From Bacteroidaceae bacterium (GTDB taxonomy: Bacteria > Bacteroidota > Bacteroidia > Bacteroidales > Bacteroidaceae), in the NCBI GenBank assembly GCA_017618515.1, contig JAFZUB010000144.1, positions 1-9,631 of the forward strand: DNA of 9,631 nucleotides. Direction: 5' to 3'. The notes under the pieces were generated by a model, which was given only the letters and a program-made list of their open reading frames with translations, had not been told where the DNA came from and did no database searches. Within the stretch, counting starts at the first letter, position 1; each line of letters begins with the position of its first letter. Positions 1 through 7,209 of this stretch are shown in pieces. The position numbers were made by a program, and so were the translations under genes.

Positions 1-3000
1 AGAAAGCGCCAGACTTGGCGAAGCCATTGCTGCCGCTGGTACCGATGATGGCGGTGTAGATAGCCACTACGTCAGCGGTGTTAACATTGCCGTCACCATT
101 TACGTCGGCTGCCTCGCGTGCGAAGCCGGAGGCGTCACCCTTCTCGATGAAGGTGTAAACAGCAACTACGTCAGCGGTGTTCTTGCTGCCGTCGCCGTTA
201 ACGTCGGCGGGCTCACGATCGCTTATCAGGTTGATATCACCATAGATCACAAGAGTTGCAGCTGTCTCTACGTCTTCAACTTCGCCTCTATAGAGAGAAG
301 GATCGATGAAACCAGTCATGGCACCGAAGCCACCCGAGTAGGGGATAAAGTCCTTACCAGTAGAAACTGCTACGTTTGAAAGTGAGATACTGTGAAGACC
401 ACCAAAGATACCGTTAGCTACGAAGCTATGGGTGTGGTCAACGATGTCACCAGTGGGGAACGGGATAACGAGATCGAACTCCTCGAAGGGTGCAACATCT
501 TCAGGACTCTGCCAATCGCCGAGAGCAATGATGCAAGGCTCGCCAGCATCGAAGTGTGACTTCTCATAGAGCTCAACGGTGGTAACCATCTGGTCACCTG
601 TAACAGTAGGCTGAATCTCCTGAGTAATCTTCTTAACAGCATAGGTGTGAACATCCTCGTTGTATTCGGCAAGGTCGTCAATTGCGAACGGCACTGCCAT
701 TACGTCGATGAGGTTGTAAGCAAAGACGCCAATAGAGATAGCCTCCTGCTCTACGGGATCAACCTCGATCAGAGTCCATACAGAAGCACCATCAATAGAC
801 GGATGGCAAACTACGTCGTTAGCTGCGCCCTCGGGCCAGAGTGCGAGATGACTCTTGTTCTTGGAACCACGCGGATAGAAGTAGAAACCACCATTGCCAG
901 CGATAGCAATCTCATAAGGAATGGGAGTCTCGCTAACAGGCAGGTTGATGTTGTCGCCTGCGTAGTCGCCCAGGTAGTAACCAGTGTAGAGGTTCTGAAC
1001 TGCGAAGTACTCAGTACCCTCAACAGGAACGAAGCGCCACATAGCACTCGGGTTGTTGTCGGCGTTGAGGCTCATGCTGCCCTCGTCGAAGAGACCCCAC
1101 TTGGTGATGGAACCGTGGGCACTGTTGCTGTTGAGATAGATAGCGTTGCCATTGCAGAAAGCATCGTCAGCGCCAGCATCGCCTGTGCGCTCGCCATCCA
1201 TATTTACGATGAAGTACCACTTACCCTGCTCGAAGCTCTTGATGCCAGCCATAAAGGCAGCCTTAGCGTCACGAACAGCCTTCTCAGCAGCCTTTACGGT
1301 TGCGGGATCAATAGGATCGGTGAATGCAGTTGCGCGTGCATCGGTGATAGCTGCCTGCAGAGCATCAGCGAGATCCTGGTCAGAGAGCTGACCCATCTCT
1401 TCGCCAACCTCAATGACAGCGAGAAGCTGCTCACTCTCAGCAATAAGAGCAGCAAGTGCGGTGGTGTCAGCATACAACTCCTTAACTCCTTCAACAGCAG
1501 CCTTCATGTTCTGGATGTCTTCAGCGGTAGCAGTGTTGTTGCCAACAATCTCGCGCATAGTAGGCAGAATCTCATTCAGAGCATCAGCCTTTGGAGCCAA
1601 GCCGTCGGTGGTGTAGTACTGAGACTTAGTCCTATTAACCTTAGCCTCATACATCTGGAACTCGGAGAGAGTGAAGTATGAACCGCCGTTGCAATTCTCA
1701 GTTACATAGAATGCAACACGATCAACGGCCTTGCCGAAGTCGAATGTGTAGGTTGCGGGCAGAGGCAGAGAGCCCATGTCGATACCAGTGGCGATAGGAT
1801 TACCGAATACGGTGTCACCAGCTACTGTGTTGTAACCATAGAGGTTGATCATCTTAGGACGCTCGTTAGCACCCCAAACCTTCCAGTTAGGATTGCTACC
1901 GTGACCGGAAGCATCGCGCGTATTATAAACAAAGGTAATATACTGCTTGGGCTCCTTGAGCACGATACGCAGATAACCCTCACCCTGCATATAAGTGGTG
2001 TCGTCATCGTCGATGAGGAACTCATACTTGTCGGCGAAGTCGATACCCTGCTTGCGGATGGTAGAGATGGTCAGCTGGTTATCCTCTGCGGGCTCTTCCT
2101 TAGCACCACCACTTACGGTGGTAATCAGCTTCTCAGAGTAGTCAGGCTCATAGGTGAAGAGCTTGTTGTAGAGCTCGGTACCTTCATTAACGAGTTCGCG
2201 GAGCTCACGAGTGCGCTGTGCCTGAGCACGGGCCTCGTCGAAGGCGTCGATAGTAGCCTGGTCGGTAATCTTGCGGAGATACCAGCAGTTGTACTGGTCG
2301 CTAACAGTACCTTCGTCAGCCCACTGTCCCCAGTTGTGGAGGAGACCCTCATTGTCGGCAGGAGTGCTGGTGCTAGTAAGACCTGCGCAGTAAGAAGTAC
2401 TGTGCTGGCTATGGCTACCCCAGAACCACTTACCTACACACTTGCCAGCGTCGTAGTAGCGGATGTTCTGCGGCTCATCCTTACCAGTGGTAAGAGGAAT
2501 GCGTACGCCGTACCAGTTGGAGGGACAACCAACATAATAGCCGGTCAGCAGGTGCTGAACCCACCAATCGTTCTCCTCATCAGCCTTTGTAACCTCGAAT
2601 ACGAAATTAGCATCCTCAGGATCAAAGGTCTTATAACCAAGCCTCATATCATCATTAGGAACATATGCAGCTTTTTCGTGGCCATATTCATTGAGATATT
2701 TCTCAAATGCGATAACGAAATAGTAGTAGCCCTCGGTGATGGGCACATAAGTGCTGGTAAGAGCCTTGTGAGTAGCCTTGATTCTGTCAATCATAGCCTT
2801 AATTTCCTCATTGTCGGTGCTGGTGATGGAGAGCTCAAGACCTTCTTGCATAGCCTGATTGTAAGCATTCACTGCCTCCTCGCTATAGAAGCCAGGATCG
2901 GTGCCTGCAACATACTCGCCCTCCTCCAGATACATATCAATGAGATCCTGAAGGTCGCCGAGGTAGTCTTCCTCATAGCTTACGCCATAGACATCCCACT

Positions 3001-3673
3001 GGTTGGTGTCAGTGTAGCCCCAGAACCAGATGTTCTCTGCGCTGTTCCAAGAGCCGAGGTAAGCGAAGTCACTGTACATGTTCTCACCGGTAGAATATAC
3101 GAAGCCTACGGACATGTCAGTAGCCTTCTTACCAGAGTGGTTGCGCCAGCTGGCAATCTCTTTCTCGGTATACTCAGCGTCATCTCGGAAGATAGGTTTT
3201 CCTTCTTCATCTCTCTTCTCCTCATACTCGTCAAAGCTGTAGGTGTTGGACCAAGGAATGTCCTCACCGCAGGATATAATCTGCAGGTTGGCAGCATTGG
3301 CGGGATCTTCTACGTAGGAGATAGTACCCCATCCTCCGTTGTACTTCATGTAGCCGTTCATGTCCGGCTCACGAGTCGGATCGTAAATGGCGCGCTTGAG
3401 GTAAACGGTGGGTTTGCCGGTACGGATATCCGTCGGACCCTCCTCAACTACATAAATGTTCTCATCGGTCAGGATGCCTGCGGCCGACTCCTTGAAACCA
3501 GCCAAGAAGCGTCCCTCCTCATAACCGCTGAGGTTGATGAACTCCAGAACAATAGTATCGCCTACTTGGATATCTTTGGCTCCCTTTTGGGCGCCCAATA
3601 CCCACTTAGCGTCAACATTGCTCATCATTGCTCCCATAAGAATGGTAAGCATCAAAAGTAAATACTTTTTCAT
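1..3673 (-). CDS. Large secreted multidomain protein with C-terminal dockerin repeats (partial, C-terminus outside window)
   Basis: The frame is open for 1224 codons from the ATG at 3673 to the left edge with no stop, so the C-terminus is missing. Residues 1-22 are a signal peptide (MKKYLLLML core, cleavage expected after VDA). By eye, the mature protein has an N-terminal beta-rich part, a helical FIVAR-like part near 237-310, a beta-rich part, a second helical part from about 476 and a discoidin (F5/8 type C)-like module near 532-680. FIVAR-like helices near 690-805, a lectin-like segment (GKWYFI, YTGYYLGD) near 814-935 and a further beta-rich part follow. Two dockerin loops close the visible sequence at 1157-1168 and 1190-1201. 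This suggests an exported carbohydrate- or protein-binding component that docks to a cohesin partner. No catalytic domain is recognised. The start fits the signal peptide and an upstream -7 box. Domain names are judged by eye; coding status is near certain. Confidence 0.93.
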   Translation of the reverse strand, partial: MKKYLLLMLTILMGAMMSNVDAKWVLGAQKGAKDIQVGDTIVLEFINLSGYEEGRFLAGFKESAAGILTDENIYVVEEGPTDIRTGKPTVYLKRAIYDPTREPDMNGYMKYNGGWGTISYVEDPANAANLQIISCGEDIPWSNTYSFDEYEEKRDEEGKPIFRDDAEYTEKEIASWRNHSGKKATDMSVGFVYSTGENMYSDFAYLGSWNSAENIWFWGYTDTNQWDVYGVSYEEDYLGDLQDLIDMYLEEGEYVAGTDPGFYSEEAVNAYNQAMQEGLELSITSTDNEEIKAMIDRIKATHKALTSTYVPITEGYYYFVIAFEKYLNEYGHEKAAYVPNDDMRLGYKTFDPEDANFVFEVTKADEENDWWVQHLLTGYYVGCPSNWYGVRIPLTTGKDEPQNIRYYDAGKCVGKWFWGSHSQHSTSYCAGLTSTSTPADNEGLLHNWGQWADEGTVSDQYNCWYLRKITDQATIDAFDEARAQAQRTRELRELVNEGTELYNKLFTYEPDYSEKLITTVSGGAKEEPAEDNQLTISTIRKQGIDFADKYEFLIDDDDTTYMQGEGYLRIVLKEPKQYITFVYNTRDASGHGSNPNWKVWGANERPKMINLYGYNTVAGDTVFGNPIATGIDMGSLPLPATYTFDFGKAVDRVAFYVTENCNGGSYFTLSEFQMYEAKVNRTKSQYYTTDGLAPKADALNEILPTMREIVGNNTATAEDIQNMKAAVEGVKELYADTTALAALIAESEQLLAVIEVGEEMGQLSDQDLADALQAAITDARATAFTDPIDPATVKAAEKAVRDAKAAFMAGIKSFEQGKWYFIVNMDGERTGDAGADDAFCNGNAIYLNSNSAHGSITKWGLFDEGSMSLNADNNPSAMWRFVPVEGTEYFAVQNLYTGYYLGDYAGDNINLPVSETPIPYEIAIAGNGGFYFYPRGSKNKSHLALWPEGAANDVVCHPSIDGASVWTLIEVDPVEQEAISIGVFAYNLIDVMAVPFAIDDLAEYNEDVHTYAVKKITQEIQPTVTGDQMVTTVELYEKSHFDAGEPCIIALGDWQSPEDVAPFEEFDLVIPFPTGDIVDHTHSFVANGIFGGLHSISLSNVAVSTGKDFIPYSGGFGAMTGFIDPSLYRGEVEDVETAATLVIYGDINLISDREPADVNGDGSKNTADVVAVYTFIEKGDASGFAREAADVNGDGNVNTADVVAIYTAIIGTSGSNGFAKSGAF
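47..208 (-). repeat. Tandem type I-like dockerin repeats at the end of the secreted protein
   Basis: Two 63-base units (208-146 and 109-47, minus strand) match at 50 of 63 bases and 17 of 21 residues. Each encodes ADVNGDG..NTADVVA.YT.I, with calcium-loop residues at loop positions 1, 3, 5, 9 and 12 (D, N, D, N, D). The loops start 33 residues apart, which suits the duplicated F-hand arrangement of dockerins. Such modules bind cohesins in cellulosome-type complexes. In Bacteroidales similar repeats also occur on secreted proteins with no known cohesin partner, so the function here is inferred. Confidence 0.85.
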
Positions 3674-3741
3674 AGAGTTTAATGTTTAAATAAAGGGTTA
3701 ATAAAATTGGAAAAAATGTTTTGGCACTATAATTCAGCGTG

Positions 3742-3749
3742 CAAAGATA
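3742..3749 (-). promoter_or_regulatory. Bacteroidetes-type -7 box upstream of the dockerin protein gene
   Basis: Read on the minus strand the site is TATCTTTG, an exact match to TAnnTTTG. It predicts a transcript start near 3735 and a leader of about 60 bases before the ATG at 3673. No clear TTTG -33 element lies at the usual distance; the nearest sequence there reads TTAACG. The call rests on the -7 box and its location. Confidence 0.6.
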
Positions 3750-3834
3750 ATACTTTCTTTTGATATAACGTTAATAAAGTGTTAAAATATTCTTTTTTCG
3801 TATAGTTGTGTCGGCTGATTCTGAATTTTTCTTG

Positions 3835-3842
3835 TATTTTTG
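3835..3842 (+). promoter_or_regulatory. Bacteroidetes-type -7 box upstream of lemA
   Basis: TATTTTTG matches TAnnTTTG exactly and lies 58 bases before the lemA ATG. A -33 TTTG is not evident; only a TTGTG at 3806-3810 is nearby. With the opposing box at 3742-3749, this makes the 227-base gap a divergent promoter region. The lemA start has no Shine-Dalgarno site; the leader just upstream is A-rich (AAAAACCCACAATT), as is usual in this phylum. Confidence 0.55.
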
Positions 3843-3900
3843 CAGCGAAAACATTTTTAAAGCGAATTAAATACACAAACAACCCTAAAAACCCACAATT

Positions 3901-4464
3901 ATGATTGCACTTATCATTATCATTGCTATCGTTGTGATCCTCGCCATTTGGTGTGTGAGCATCTACAACAATCTTGTGCGCATGCGCAACAACCGCGAGA
4001 ATGCCTTCGCAAACATTGACGTACAGCTGAAGCAGCGTCACGACCTTATCCCGCAGCTTGTGGCCACTGTGAAGGGCTACGCAGCTCATGAGAAGAGCGT
4101 TTTGGAGAACGTGACCGCAGCCCGCGCCGCTGCCATGAACGCCACCAGCATCAACGACAAGATTCAGGCAGAGAATCAGTTGACCTCCGCACTGGCAGGC
4201 CTCAAGGTGAGCCTCGAAGCCTATCCTGACCTGAAGGCCAACCAGAACTTCCTGCAGTTGCAGGGCGAGATCAGCGACATAGAGAACAAGCTCGCCGCAT
4301 CGCGCCGCTTCTTCAACTCCGCTACCAAGGAGCTCAACAACGCTGTGCAGACCTTCCCCTCAAATATCTTCGCAAATATGTTTGGTTTCCACACCGAGCC
4401 TATGTTTGAGGTTCCGAAGGAGGAGCGCGCCACTTACGACCAGGCACCTGAGATTAGCTTTTAA
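3901..4464 (+). CDS. lemA: LemA family membrane-anchored protein
   Basis: The 187-residue product has the standard LemA layout and length. A hydrophobic N-terminal segment (about residues 2-20) is followed by YNNLVRMRNNRENAFANID, the conserved run DVQLKQRHDLIPQLV and VKGYAAHE, then long amphipathic helices. The C-terminus contains FPSNIFANMFGF and FEVPKEER, also typical of the family. LemA proteins are thought to be anchored by the N-terminal helix with the helical domain outside the cytoplasm; their biochemical role is poorly defined. The stop TAA shares its last base with the ATG of the following M48 protease gene (TAATG), implying one transcript and coupled translation. This lemA-protease pairing is common across bacteria and suggests a joint role at the envelope. 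Family assignment is confident; function is inferred. Confidence 0.95.
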   Translation: MIALIIIIAIVVILAIWCVSIYNNLVRMRNNRENAFANIDVQLKQRHDLIPQLVATVKGYAAHEKSVLENVTAARAAAMNATSINDKIQAENQLTSALAGLKVSLEAYPDLKANQNFLQLQGEISDIENKLAASRRFFNSATKELNNAVQTFPSNIFANMFGFHTEPMFEVPKEERATYDQAPEISF

Positions 4465-5471
4465 TGAAGTACGTAGGACTATATAGTCAGCAGCGCAAGA
4501 ACAATTTGCGCTCCACCTTATTATTACTATTGTTCCCGGCGGTAGTGATAGGCTTGGTGTTGGCATTCAGCTACATCATGGCATATCTTGAGACTCATGA
4601 CAGTTCTTTTTATAGCTCCAGAGCCATACACACCATCGCCAGTGACTATTTCATCAGCATAGTGCCGTGGGCAGTAGCGGTGGTAGGCATCTGGTTTGTG
4701 ATAGCCTACTTCGCCAACACCAGCATGATACGCCACGCCACAAAAGCCAAGCCGCTCGAGCGCAAAGAGAATCCCCGAGTCTATAACATCGTGGAGAATC
4801 TGACGATGACCTGCGGTATGGACATGCCGGAAATCAATATCATCAACTCGCCAGAGCTGAACGCCTTTGCTTCAGGCATAGACCGCAAGTCATACACCGT
4901 CACCGTCACTACGGGCCTGTGCGACACGCTTGACGACGAGGAGCTGGCGGGTGTGATCGGCCACGAACTGACTCACATCCGCAATCGCGACACACGCCTG
5001 CTAATTGTAAGCATAGTGTTTGTGGGCATCATGGCCGCGCTGATGAGCATAGCCCTCAGAATACTGTGGAACACCTTCCTTTGGGGAGGCGGTGGACGCA
5101 CCCGCAGCCGCAACAGCCGCGACTCCAACGGCGGAGTGGCCATCATCGTCATCTTTGCTATTGCCGCTGTGCTGGCAGCCTTGGGCTACTTCTTCACACT
5201 GCTCACTCGCTTTGCCATCAGCCGCAAGCGCGAGTATATGGCCGATGCCGGTGGAGCAGAGCTCTGCGGCAATCCTCTTGCCCTGGCCTCAGCCCTGCGC
5301 AAGATTAGCGAAGCACCGTATGCTGCCCGCGACGGCCACGAAGATGTGCAGCAGCTGTTTATCATACAGCCGATGGCACTGAAAGGCGGTAGCGTAAGCA
5401 ATTGGTTCCGCAGATTGTTCAGCACCCACCCCTCAACGGAAAGCCGAATAGCATTCCTTGAGCAACTGTAG
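4464..5471 (+). CDS. M48 family (HtpX-like) integral membrane zinc metalloprotease
   Basis: The 335-residue product carries the M48 zinc site: HELTH at 167-171 (ligands H167 and H171, catalytic E168) and the third ligand E257 within SRKREYMAD. The C-terminal FSTHPSTESRI motif is also typical. Hydrophobic segments lie near 17-41, 63-86, 178-202 and 225-250, so the protein sits in the inner membrane with the active site expected on the cytoplasmic face. HtpX-type proteases cleave misfolded membrane proteins; the true substrate is unknown. The protein is longer than classical HtpX (about 290 residues), partly because of a Gly/Arg/Ser-rich linker near 207-224 (WGGGGRTRSRNSRDSNGG). The start overlaps the lemA stop by one base, and a strong terminator follows. 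I withhold the name htpX because lemA-linked M48 proteins form their own branch. Confidence 0.95.
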   Translation: MKYVGLYSQQRKNNLRSTLLLLLFPAVVIGLVLAFSYIMAYLETHDSSFYSSRAIHTIASDYFISIVPWAVAVVGIWFVIAYFANTSMIRHATKAKPLERKENPRVYNIVENLTMTCGMDMPEINIINSPELNAFASGIDRKSYTVTVTTGLCDTLDDEELAGVIGHELTHIRNRDTRLLIVSIVFVGIMAALMSIALRILWNTFLWGGGGRTRSRNSRDSNGGVAIIVIFAIAAVLAALGYFFTLLTRFAISRKREYMADAGGAELCGNPLALASALRKISEAPYAARDGHEDVQQLFIIQPMALKGGSVSNWFRRLFSTHPSTESRIAFLEQL

Positions 5472-5503
5472 GCTCTCAGAACTTCATTCATAAACAAATA
5501 CCG

Positions 5504-5542
5504 AAAATACCCTTTTGTCGAATCGTGGCAAAAGGGTATTTT
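5504..5542. terminator. Bidirectional intrinsic terminator between converging genes
   Basis: AAAATACCCTTTTG (5504-5517) and CAAAAGGGTATTTT (5529-5542) form a perfect 14-bp stem around an 11-base loop. The outer stem ends give a T-tract at the 3' side on either strand. It lies 32 bases past the protease stop and 21 bases past the flippase stop, so it can serve both transcripts. Confidence 0.88.
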
Positions 5543-5563
5543 GTATGTCTGCGTCAGACTTCA

Positions 5564-6997
5564 TCATGCAGTGGCAGAACGGCGGCGGGGCTTCAGATAC
5601 TCATGATAGAAGATGTGGCCCACAAATAGCAAGATGAGGACGGAGTTGATGCCGAGTCGCAACCATGCCGGCCAAGCCTTGGGCATCAGCATCATTGCGG
5701 CAGTAAACAAGGCGGCAATCAACACATAGACGGCAATAGAACCGAGGGGATAACGGATGGGGAACTTGCGCTGTCCGACGAAATAAGAGAGCAACGTGGC
5801 GGTACCATAACCGGCGACACCTCCCCATGCGCACGCCATGTATCCATATTTGGGAATGAAAATAATATTTACCGCTATGAGCACAAGACAGCCGGCCACC
5901 GAGAACCAGAGCCCCCAGATAGTACGGTCGATGAGCTTATACCAGAACGAAAGGTTAAAATATACGCCCATAAGGATCTCGGCAAACATCACTATCGGCA
6001 CCACGCGCAGGCCCTCCCAGTAGTCGCGGCCGATGATATACTTCAGCACATCGAGCCACCCAACCACGACAAGGAATGCCAGCAGAGTGAATACTATAAA
6101 ATACTTCATCGCCTTGGCGTAGGTCTCGCGACTGTCGCTATCCTTAGCCTTGCCGAAGACAAAAGGCTCGTATGCATAGCGGAAAGCTTGGGTGATCATG
6201 GCCATAACCATTGCTATTTTCACACACGCGCCGTAGATGCCCAACTCCACCTCGCCTTGCAGGCCAGTGCGTACATAAGGATAAATAATCTTATCGGCGG
6301 CCTGATTTAGAATACCTGCTACACCCAATATCAATATAGGCCAAGAATAGGAGAGCATCTGACGCAGCAATCGAGGACTGAAGCTCCAGTGTATCTTTAT
6401 CAAATCGGGAATAAAGAACAACGTGACAAACGATGTGCAGACCAGATTGATGCTAAACACATAGAACACATCAGTCTTGCCCAACACGATGAAATACAAC
6501 ACATTGATGCCGATATTCAGAACAATGAACAGCAGCTTCAGCGAGGCGAAACGCACAGCCCGGTTCTGAAAACGCAGGAAAGAAAAGGGAATTGCCTGCA
6601 ATGCATCGAGAGCCACCACAGTCGCCATCATCAGCACCAAGACCTGACGGTCGCCATAGCCAATAAGCTCCCCAATTTGCCCGATGAAACCGAAGATTAT
6701 TACAAGGAATACGGCCGTGAGAACACCCACAATGAGTATTGCTGTGGAGAACACCGTGTCAGGCTTCTCGCCCTCCTTATTGGCGAAGCGAAAAAGAGTC
6801 GTCTCCATGCCAAAAGTGAGCACAACAAGTATCAGCGCAGTGTAAGCATAAAGATTGGTAACCACACCGTAGCCACCTGAGGCGGCAGATATTTTGGCCG
6901 TGTAGAGCGGCACCAGCAGATAGTTGAGAAACCTGCCCACAATACTGCTCAGTCCATAAACAGCCGTGTCTTTGACCAGTGACTTGAGATTAGCCAT
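5564..6997 (-). CDS. Lipid-linked polysaccharide/oligosaccharide flippase (MOP superfamily, Wzx-like)
   Basis: The 477-residue product is almost wholly hydrophobic, with roughly 12-14 membrane segments. Its N-terminus, MANLKSLVKDTAVYGLSSIVGRF, resembles polysaccharide transporter proteins (PST branch of the MOP exporters). Central and C-terminal landmarks include YSWPILILG, NQAADKIIY, a run near EPFVFGKAKD and the short basic tail LKPRRR. Family members move undecaprenyl-linked sugar units across the inner membrane. No glycosyltransferase, polymerase or other polysaccharide gene lies beside it, so it is a solitary flippase rather than part of a visible capsule or O-antigen cluster, and its substrate cannot be deduced. 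It converges on the M48 gene through a shared terminator and diverges from nagA. A lipid II flippase (MurJ) is a less likely alternative. Confidence 0.88.
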   Translation of the reverse strand: MANLKSLVKDTAVYGLSSIVGRFLNYLLVPLYTAKISAASGGYGVVTNLYAYTALILVVLTFGMETTLFRFANKEGEKPDTVFSTAILIVGVLTAVFLVIIFGFIGQIGELIGYGDRQVLVLMMATVVALDALQAIPFSFLRFQNRAVRFASLKLLFIVLNIGINVLYFIVLGKTDVFYVFSINLVCTSFVTLFFIPDLIKIHWSFSPRLLRQMLSYSWPILILGVAGILNQAADKIIYPYVRTGLQGEVELGIYGACVKIAMVMAMITQAFRYAYEPFVFGKAKDSDSRETYAKAMKYFIVFTLLAFLVVVGWLDVLKYIIGRDYWEGLRVVPIVMFAEILMGVYFNLSFWYKLIDRTIWGLWFSVAGCLVLIAVNIIFIPKYGYMACAWGGVAGYGTATLLSYFVGQRKFPIRYPLGSIAVYVLIAALFTAAMMLMPKAWPAWLRLGINSVLILLFVGHIFYHEYLKPRRRSATA

Positions 6998-7017
6998 TCT
7001 TTTCGCCTTTTACGGCG

Positions 7018-7025
7018 CGAATTTA
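7018..7025 (-). promoter_or_regulatory. Possible -7 box for the flippase gene
   Basis: On the minus strand this reads TAAATTCG, one base off TAnnTTTG, and it lies 20 bases before the flippase ATG at 6997. A TTGTG at 7050-7046 is roughly where a -33 element would fall. The match is imperfect, so this is a tentative call. Confidence 0.3.
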
Positions 7026-7110
7026 ATCATTTTCTCGTGTATGCCCACAATTTCAAGTCTATTTTCTGCAAGAGCATGGTTTAAAAAATTCTTAACGCGC
7101 GCGAACATTA

Positions 7111-7126
7111 TTATAATATATTATAA
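7111..7126. other. 16-bp perfect AT-only palindrome in a divergent promoter region
   Basis: TTATAATATATTATAA equals its own reverse complement. It sits between the flippase and nagA, about 27 bases upstream of the nagA -33 element. It could be an operator for a dimeric regulator or an UP-like AT-rich element. Chance is also plausible because the local sequence is very AT-rich. No hairpin terminator role is likely, as it lacks a GC core. Confidence 0.4.
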
Positions 7127-7152
7127 GAAAATGGGAATTTGGCCCACTTTAT

Positions 7153-7183
7153 TTTGCCGTGTCGCAGAAAAGGTGTACTTTTG
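7153..7183 (+). promoter_or_regulatory. Bacteroidetes sigma-ABfr-type promoter of the nagA-coaX operon
   Basis: TTTG (7153-7156) and TACTTTTG (7176-7183) are separated by 19 bases, an exact fit to the TTTG / TAnnTTTG promoter used by the Bacteroidetes primary sigma factor. The predicted transcript start near 7190 leaves a leader of only about 20 bases before the nagA ATG. It is the best-formed promoter in the window. Confidence 0.78.
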
Positions 7184-7209
7184 CGGAATAACAGAAACCA
7201 ACGATTGAA

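Noticed and set aside
647..1681. 344-codon open frame on the plus strand
   Set aside because: Antisense to the same secreted protein gene and composed of the low-complexity Val/Ser/Leu mix expected from a codon shadow.
1901..3661. 586-codon open frame on the plus strand
   Set aside because: It lies wholly antisense to the secreted protein gene, whose product has a signal peptide, recognisable domains and dockerin loops. The plus-strand product has no coherent family features. The gene's strong preference for codons such as GAG, AAG and CTC keeps the opposite strand free of stops.
6389..6880. 163-codon plus-strand frame opposite the flippase
   Set aside because: The His/Gln/Glu-rich translation is the reverse reading of hydrophobic membrane codons; the flippase on the other strand is clear.
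7004..7017. Small hairpin CGCC/GGCG just upstream of the flippase start
   Set aside because: Only four base pairs with a six-base loop; too weak to call a regulatory structure.
7096..7103. CGCGCGCG run, possible Z-DNA or binding site
   Set aside because: Eight bases of alternating CG are too short to support a claim without other evidence.
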